Of a stretch of 64,000 nucleotides of DNA, positions 57,787-64,000 are shown in pieces. Source of the DNA: Platanthera guangdongensis (Eukaryota; Streptophyta; Magnoliopsida; Asparagales; Orchidaceae). The DNA is taken from contig CM077164.1 of the NCBI GenBank assembly GCA_039583875.1, positions 65,627,628 to 65,691,627 on the forward strand, given 5' to 3'. Both the position numbers and the translations under genes were made by a program. A model generated the notes under the pieces. The model ran no database searches, was not told the DNA's origin, and was given only the letters and a program-made list of their open reading frames with translations. The number at the start of each line of letters is the position of its first letter. The stretch's first letter is position 1.

Positions 57787-58933
57787 CTGTCACCACATCT
57801 GCCTGTTTGATGGCCTCCTGTTGGCCAAGATTATAATCCCTCTATTGGGCCGGAGCATAATGGGACGTGGTTGACTCCACCGCCTTGCCCTTCTCTTCAT
57901 AAGTTGCTCCCGGCTTCCTTTTGGACTTGGGACGTCCGCTCCAGCAATCGCGGGCAAAGTGCCCCGGCTTTCCACAAGTAAAGCATGCACCCGGGGTCCA
58001 ACCCATAGTCGCCCTAGAAGCACCTGAAGAAGGAGCTGGACCCAAAGTCCTAACCTTCTTAAAGAATTTACGGTACCCAGACTTTGAGGTAGTCGACACC
58101 TTGAACTCAGATTTCTTGTCACCAATGCTTTTCTTTGCTTGTACATTCTTCATGTCCTTCTCCAAGGACCGGGACGTGTTCACCAAGGTCAAGAAACCAT
58201 CGGTCATCGGCCCCGAGAGTAGTAACCTTAAATTATCTCTCAACCCTTCGTAGAATCGGTTCATCTTGCGCTCCTCATCCGCGATGGTCGAGCTAGCATA
58301 CCGACTCAATCGAGTAAACTCGTGGAGATATTCATCCACGCTACTCTCTCCTTGAACCAACATCAGGAACTCGTTCTCCAAAGCTATCCTCTGCATCGAA
58401 GGGAGGTACTTAGCCAAGAACAGTCTCGAGAACTCCTCCATCGAGATGTCTGTAAGTTGCCTACCTCTCAATATATGCATCTCCAATCCTTCCCACCACA
58501 ATCTAGCTTCACCGTCCAGATGGAACGTAGCAACAGTGGTCATTTGCCATTCTTCCGTCTCCGTCACTGTCAAGACTCTCTTCACACGGGAGAGCCAGTC
58601 TTTAGCTTGAGATGGGGTTCCCAACCCCAAGAATACCGGAGGATTAAAGCTCATGACATGTTTGAGCTATCTCTGGGTTGCCCTCCTCGGCACCACCGGT
58701 TCCTCTACTACCTGTTCAACCCTTATCTGCTCAGCTGCTTGTAGTGGTACCTGCTCTATCGCAGGAGCGGGCTGCTGCACCTGCCTTGGAGGCTGCGCAT
58801 TGATCACTACAAACACTGCTTCAGCCACCAGTCGAATGGTTTCGGCCGAAGGAGGTGTTGCAGGAGCATCATTTGGTGCACTGCTAGCCTCAGAAACTCG
58901 ATGTTCCGACGGCTTAGCACCGCTTCTGGTCAC
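57787..58933 (-). pseudogene. gag: Element D gag
   Basis: The N-terminal ORF starts at GTG 58933, directly after an in-frame TAG in TATAG, the same odd start as in C1/C2. It is in frame with the main gag ORF (58654-57842) across one stop at 58667. Domain: FNPPVFLGLGTPSQAKDWL, EFSRLFLAKYLPSMQR; CCHC knuckle CFTCGKPGHFARDCW near 57960. A TAG at 57842 interrupts the last segment, which runs on in frame to 57787 and then to the candidate intron. Clearly related to C1/C2 gag. Confidence 0.85.
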
Positions 58934-59142
58934 CTATAGTGGCACAAAACACCATTAAGAGACCAAACAAAATTGCAAACAACAATTATAGGAACACGCA
59001 GGTTCCCCAAACACGTGTATTTTCATTCCTAAGTGGACATTCATGGGTTCTTTTGTTGTTATAACGATGACGCACATACATGTGCTCACCACCCCTTAAA
59101 AAGAATTCGTCCACAAATTCATTTAAGCCTGACCGAAACCAG

Positions 59143-59157
59143 TAGTCTGAAACCAAA
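59143..59157 (-). other. Element D primer-binding site
   Basis: The minus strand reads TTTGGTTTCAGACTA just after the LTR, a decayed Met-tRNA-type site. Confidence 0.6.
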
Positions 59158-59158
59158 T

Positions 59159-61284
59159 TGTAACACCCCCTATCCATCACATAACATATAGCAGTACGTT
59201 CGGTCGGGGCCCGATGCCATATACCACGGACAGACCGGGTGGTTACTCAATGGAAACCATCCAACCAATCACAACGTCCTACACAGAGCATTCTAGCGGA
59301 AGCAGTTTAAATAGTTGCAATTAAAAGAACCCAGCAACAAGCATGAATGTCCATTAACAAGCCAAAAAGGAATGAAGTACATACACAAGTACTGGCCTTA
59401 AGGCCTTACAAATGGTTTACTCATATTACATGTTTTCCATACCACGACACGCAGACCGGTCATACATGAACAAAAGCAAGTAAAACACTCCAATTAGGCC
59501 TTCGAGGGCCGGCTTCGCAATTTGGGCTTTAGACTGCTATTGACCGCTTGGTCCAGCAACACCTACAAGCAACAATCCACCGCACGGTGGCAAACAAAGG
59601 GAACGGTCAGCAATGCTGACAAAATTATAACGATCCCGCCCCCAAAATCGGGGCGGCGATGCTCCTTCCCTGCACTTTATTAGTATAACCAAGCAGTATA
59701 GTAAAGTCACTATATCACAGGTGTAGGCTCACACGGCCACACACCCCGTGCACTCAGGGCACATTCTTGGTGAACCGGTCGATGTCATGTCAATTTAAGC
59801 CATAGACATTCAGCTCTCACCTCCGCCACTTTGACGGCCAAACTATGAGCATTTTATCTTCCCGGTATGGGTCACGTCAATTTAAGCCATAGACCGCTGA
59901 AGACCCTCATCTATGCCAACGGCTCTAACTGAACGGCATAGAACGGGTACGGTTCCATCTGACCCGTGCTCACATCGCAACGACAATTTAAGCCATATGC
60001 GCGGGTCAAACTTATCCGAGTCCCGTTTCCGTCACACACTTCACATAACGCGGTTATATTTAAGTTGTCTGTCAGGCCACCAAGTTAGCAAGATCACGCA
60101 TCCGCCCAATTTTCCGGGTGCACCTTAGGGTTAATCCCCAAGGCTCCCTGTTGCAATCTACCAAGTAGAAAACCCGAAAAACAAACATTTGCACGGAGTA
60201 TTCTCCGGCATTTATGTAATGCAACATCACCGATCCAGACCAACATGTCCGGATAGGCTTCACACATCATGCCTATGTCCGTTCTCGATTACGGACTCTA
60301 CACAACGGGGACTTCACATATCTACCCGAAGGAACGCCTCCAACTGACCGTAAACTCGTGAGAGCGGGCTTCCTATGCAAAAGAAGGAGAGCTTCACATG
60401 CTCAAGTAGAGAATCATTACCCTAGCGTTTTTCCTTGGTGCCATGGAAATGTACGCAGATATAAAGCACCACAATCTCCTTGCCTTCGTAGATCCGAAGT
60501 CGGCTCGCGATTTGGAGCTCTGAAAATCCTCCAATGACTGGATCTAGACTCCTTCTTCCTCTTTTGCTCTCCCCTCTCTCTAAGATTTATACAGAGAACC
60601 ACACAGAATAATAAGGGTTTTGAAACCCTGTACTCGGGTATAACCCCGTCGCGAAAAAACCACAGCCGTCGGATCCCACAAAAGGGATGCACGGATACAA
60701 TCCAGGTCCAACCTGGATAAATGGGGCTAAACACCGCACGAATCACCAACAGGAGCAGGACAAGTCTGTGTCAAAACAGTGTCGGAACAATTAGTCAACT
60801 CCCTCCAAAACTCGTGTGTCGACACTTCGCGTCGAGTGTCAAACACGCCACATAACGTCCCGCGCTCGACGATCGTCGAGCCAAGATCATCGAACGCTGC
60901 CAAAACGTCGATCCCAGATCACTGGCCATTCATCGAACGAAGATCGCTGGCCATTCGTCGAACGAAGATCGCCGGCGATTCGTCGAATGAAGATTGCTGG
61001 CGATTCGTCGACCGCAGAATGTCGACAATTCGCCGACCACAGAATCTCGACAGATCGTCGACCGTAGAATATCGACAGATCGTCGACCGCAGAATTGTGA
61101 CCAGATCGTTGACCGCTGCTCGACTATCGTCGAACCCAGAAAACTGCCTGATCGATTTGCCAGATCTTTGAACTATCCTGACACGCTCTGGGACACGCCT
61201 GTGTCCCAAGCCGTCTACCCTTGCCAAATTCTAAATTTGGTACAGAACACCTCCCGTCGATCTTTTGAGTTTCAGGGCGTTACA
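59159..61284 (-). repeat. Element D 5' LTR
   Basis: About 2.13 kb, partner of 52396-54508. Motif array at 60818-61135. Confidence 0.92.
60818..61135 (-). promoter_or_regulatory. TCGTCGA motif array in D 5' LTR
   Basis: Colinear with 54045-54362, with one extra unit (cgagccaagatcatcgaac near 60880) and differing CpG losses. A decayed gacacgcctgtgtccc unit lies at 61192-61207. Confidence 0.7.
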
Positions 61285-62274
61285 CCATCAACCATTGATG
61301 ATTCATGATGACCATGTGTGATATCATATCATATCTGTTAGTTGGCTGCCACACTTTTCTAAAGGAAATGGGGGGTTTGAAGGCTAGTGGCTGAACTGGG
61401 GCTTTGCCTTTTCTTTTGGAATTGGTAGCCCTTGCATTTCCCTTAAAGCCTAATCCTGTCTTACCCTTTTGGGGAATAAAGTCATCAATTAAGGGTAAGA
61501 CTGATTTTAGCTTAGAGAATTTAGCCACCAAATCCTTCTCTCTCTGAAGTTTGACTTCCAGACTTTTGATTTGATCATTCTTGAATGTAATTGTACCCAT
61601 CTGAATAACAATTATGTTTTTCAGTTTGACAACTTCATTCATCTATAGATCCAGCATTTTTTCTGAATCTAATACAGCCATCTTAAGAGATGTAATTTCC
61701 TTAGTCTGACTTTTAATAAGGTTCCTGCTTCTCTTAAGTGATTTCAACAAATCACCATATTCATCAATGAGTTGATGAATATCCCCTTCAGATTCAGATC
61801 CATCCACATCTCTTGATGTAGATGCTTCTGATTCTGATCCAGTGTATTAATCAGAACTGATGGCATATTGTTTACCTTACTGGGACCAGGCTGATCCTGG
61901 CACTGATCTTCATCAGTCATATCCATCAGCCCTTTGTAATGAGGATCTTCAATCCCATTGATAGAGTCCATTATTTCCAAGAATTTTGTCTCTTCTGAAT
62001 CCTCTTCAGTTGTAAATAATCCAATGTATGCTTCTGCTTCAGCTTCAGCTTCAGATTCTGATGATGAAGAGTCTGTCCAGCTTTTCTCCTTCTTTACTAC
62101 TAAGGATTTCTCCTTTTTGCCCTTATGTTGCAATTTCTTCTTGTCATTTGATTCCATTCTTTTGTCAGGACAGTCAGCAACTACATGTCTAGGCCTGTTG
62201 CAACAATAGCAAACAATCTTAGTAGAAGATAATTTACTAGGTTTAGTGTCATACGTGTCCTTTCTTGAAGATTT
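61285..62274 (-). pseudogene. gag: B2 gag, middle part with zinc knuckle
   Basis: The minus strand encodes CYCCNRPRHVVADCP (about 62215-62170), then Lys/Ser/Glu-rich sequence, an acidic stretch, a coiled-coil segment (LKNIIVIQMGTITFKNDQIK) and a GLGF motif, parallel to the gag of element A. A stop or frame slip lies at 61744-61642. Near the D junction a GATAT triplication (about 61316-61333) shifts the frame. Upstream sequence is replaced by E at 62275. Confidence 0.75.
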
Positions 62275-62589
62275 TGTTGGGTATTGTATCCACACTAACC
62301 CAGATTTGATGAAGTCACCCTTGAACTAAGATGAATTAAGTTGTATTTGATGCTTGGTTTAAGTTATGTGTTTGCAGGATTCTAATGGGAAGTGTAGACC
62401 AATGTCAGTCCACAATGGGTCACCAAACATAGGACCATACAATGTAATCCCTCATTGTGTGTTCCAAAGTGTTGACTCATGTGTAGCCTCTCTATTGGGA
62501 TACACTTCATATTCAAGCTCTAGGACCATGTGAAAAGACTTGATGCTGGTCATCCCTTAGAAGAAGAAAATTCAGTCAAGAAAAATTTC

Positions 62590-63420
62590 CTAAGTAAAGT
62601 ACTCGAGTAGTTCTTTACATACTCGAGTAAGTTACTGAATTCATAGTTAAGTAATAATACTCTTACTCGTGTAGATAAGATGTATCCGAGTAGTTACATC
62701 AACTACTCGAGTAGTTCCCTTTCTTCTCTCTTATTTTACACGAATTATCTTCTAAATTTTTCTAAGTTAAATACTCGAGTAGTACTATATAGTACTCGAG
62801 TAGTTCTATCTTCTGTCTCGAGTAATTGGACTCTGACTCTCGTGTAGTTCTCACTTACTCGAGTAGTCTAAATCATATACTCGAGTAGTTCATCTACTAC
62901 TCGAGTAGTCCAGTGTTTATACTCGAGTAATCCAGAATCCCTTTCCAGAAAATTTCTCTAAGTGAATTACTCGAGTAGTTCATGTTATATACTCGAGTAG
63001 TTCCTTTTATCTCGAGTAGTTCATGTTATATACTCGAGTAGTTCTATTTGTCTCGAGTAGTTTATTTTTTATACCCGAGTAGTTCAGTTTTCCTGTTCCA
63101 GAAATTTTCTAAGTGTTTTTATCGAGTAGTTTCTGATATACTCGAGTAGTTCATTTTTATATACTTGAGTAGTATATCTTTTACTCGAGTAATATACTCC
63201 ACCTCTCGTGTATGTACTAAAGTACTCGAGTAAGCCATTTTTGTTACTCGAGTAGCTGAATCTATCTCATTCTTATTTACTCGAGTAGTTGACTCCATGT
63301 ACTTGAGTTATCATCTCTCTTTCTCCCGAGTAGTTTTTCTCATATACTCGAGTAGTCATCTTCTACCTACTCGAGTAGTGCTGCATATACTCGAGTAGTC
63401 CACTACATCTCGAGTAATTT
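62590..63420 (+). promoter_or_regulatory. TACTCGAGTAGT palindrome array in E LTR
   Basis: About thirty copies of CTCGAGTA, most as TACTCGAGTAGTT, at 15-40-base spacing, with variants such as ctcgtgtag and cccgagtag. Spacers are not repeated. The array stops about 120 bases before the TATA box. Confidence 0.8.
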
Positions 63421-63540
63421 ACTTTTACTTTTCAGAAAATTCTTCAAGTCCAGACTTAACGGTCATATTCATAAACTCAGACGTGATTGGTCCACGTGTC
63501 TTTCTCAAAATGACTCAGTTAAGTCTAATCTTTTCTGATC

Positions 63541-63549
63541 CTATAAAAG
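63541..63549 (+). promoter_or_regulatory. Probable TATA box of E LTR
   Basis: CTATAAAAG between the palindrome array and the presumed transcript start. Confidence 0.6.
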
Positions 63550-64000
63550 GTCTTGTCTAAACCGACAAACCCTAATTATTCAAAGATTATTCTAAGAAAG
63601 TTTTTGCAGCCGTACTCTCAAAAGCATTATGTCTCCTCTTTCTCTCTCCAAGAAAGAAACTCGCCGCCGCCTCCATCGCAGATTTCCGACCGGCTAGGGT
63701 TTCACCTTTTTGAGGATTCAGATCAAGAAGACTTTACAGATCGAGATGTCCGCTCAACACTTCATCTTCTAATTCGATCATGTAAAGTCAAGAAGTCCAG
63801 ATCTGATATTGCCAAGGTTTTCTTCACCATTCTGCTAAAGCCGAAAAGTCTAGAAGAAGAAGATCCAGGCCGATTTCTTGCAGATCTGACAAGGATTTAC
63901 TGTTTGTATTTCTGTACAAGTTTATTTCATTATTGTAGGAGTCGTTTTCTCCGAGTGTAGGAGTTTTCAACTCCGAGATTGTAGGAAGTTTTGCCTTCCG

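Larger units (their letters stand above)
52396..61284 (-). mobile_element. Element D: Gypsy chromovirus-type LTR retrotransposon, nearly complete
   Basis: Minus order: 5' LTR (59159-61284), primer site, gag, candidate intron, protease, reverse transcriptase, RNase H, integrase with a C-terminal chromodomain-like tail, polypurine tract, 3' LTR (52396-54508). Reverse transcriptase before integrase identifies Gypsy. Flanks are gcatt on the left and ccatc on the right, each one change from GCATC, so a 5-bp duplication that has mutated. The gag-pol frame is colinear with only a handful of stops and one spliceable gap. Confidence 0.92.
43686..62274 (-). mobile_element. Element B2: Copia, Sirevirus-like, with extra ORF; interrupted by D
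   Basis: Minus-strand order: gag (62274-61285 and 52395-52122, split by D), pol (52110-48941), palindrome array, extra ORF, polypurine tract, 3' LTR. The 5' LTR and gag N-terminus are beyond E. Integrase precedes reverse transcriptase, as in Copia. All ORFs are decayed, though the integrase part is unbroken. Confidence 0.88.
62275..64000 (+). mobile_element. Element E: start of a Copia-type LTR (partial)
   Basis: TGTTGGGTATTG begins within B2 gag and is not preceded by a polypurine tract, so this is a 5' LTR or a solo LTR in plus orientation. It holds a palindrome array, then a TATA box, then presumed R/U5 that runs off the window. LTR start resembles the B family (TGTTGGGTA) but the body differs. 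The ORF at 63553-63960 is downstream of the TATA box with no known motif and is not believed. Confidence 0.75.

Noticed and set aside
63553..63960. Protein-coding gene at the right edge
   Set aside because: Starts just after the TATA box of the E LTR, low-complexity composition, no known domain; likely leader RNA of the LTR.
1..64000. tRNA or rRNA genes
   Set aside because: Primer-site matches to Met- and Asp-type tRNA 3' ends occur, but no cloverleaf or rRNA sequence was seen.

Overview
The window is repeat-rich nuclear DNA of a flowering plant. It consists almost entirely of LTR retrotransposons nested inside one another. Nothing in it looks bacterial or organellar. Plant-type evidence includes Copia and Gypsy polyproteins, initiator-methionine-tRNA-type and Asp-tRNA-type primer sites, polypurine tracts next to TGTTGG, TGTAAC or TGATGA LTR ends, and a decayed fragment of the splicing-factor gene PRP17/CDC40. 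No intact cellular gene was found.

Layout, left to right. (1) 1-11655: element A, a minus-strand Copia element of Sirevirus type with an extra ORF after pol; its 3' LTR runs off the left edge. (2) 11656-23514: F array, a non-autonomous minus-strand element with an Asp-type primer site, in the tandem form LTR-internal-LTR-internal-LTR; A sits inside its first LTR. (3) 23515-27135: B1, the 3' part of a plus-strand Copia element (extra ORF plus 3' LTR), interrupted by the F array. (4) 27136-32794: C1, a plus-strand Gypsy element that carries gag but no pol; B1 sits inside its 5' LTR. (5) 32795-37621: the only non-LTR stretch, with a Mutator-like MITE, a PRP17 pseudogene and AT-rich intergenic DNA. 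(6) 37622-39955: C2, 5' LTR and gag start of another C element, cut by (7) F1 (39956-43685), a single F element in the opposite orientation, itself cut by (8) B2 (43686-62274), a minus-strand Copia element of the B family. B2 is interrupted in gag by (9) D (52396-61284), a nearly complete minus-strand Gypsy chromovirus, and its upstream part is cut by (10) E (62275-64000), the start of another LTR.

The most striking theme is not a gene. Almost every family carries, in the U3 part of its LTR, a dense cluster of one short palindromic or near-palindromic CpG motif: TCGTCGA/TCGACGA in A and D, TGTGTCGACACA in B, TACTCGAGTAGT in E, and GACACGGGCGTGTC in C and F (F and C also carry TCGTCGA forms). 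In both Copia families with an extra ORF, a second cluster of the same family-specific motif lies between the end of pol and the extra ORF. In A a third cluster lies inside gag coding sequence. The extra proteins of A and B share an N-terminal domain and carry acidic and nuclear-localisation-like stretches but no visible membrane segment. My inference is that this is a family-specific cis-motif plus trans-factor system, comparable in logic to the VANC anti-silencing proteins of VANDAL transposons. The arrays are seen directly; the function is a hypothesis.

Other points: two probable introns in the Gypsy families (an 87-nt leader intron in C, a 76-nt intron at the D gag-protease junction), tandem LTR recombination in F, and hairpins conserved among F LTRs. 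Nearly all coding regions contain stops or frameshifts, so they are annotated as pseudogenes. Boundaries were found by reading LTR ends, primer sites and polypurine tracts by eye; clade names are from motif recognition, not from a search.
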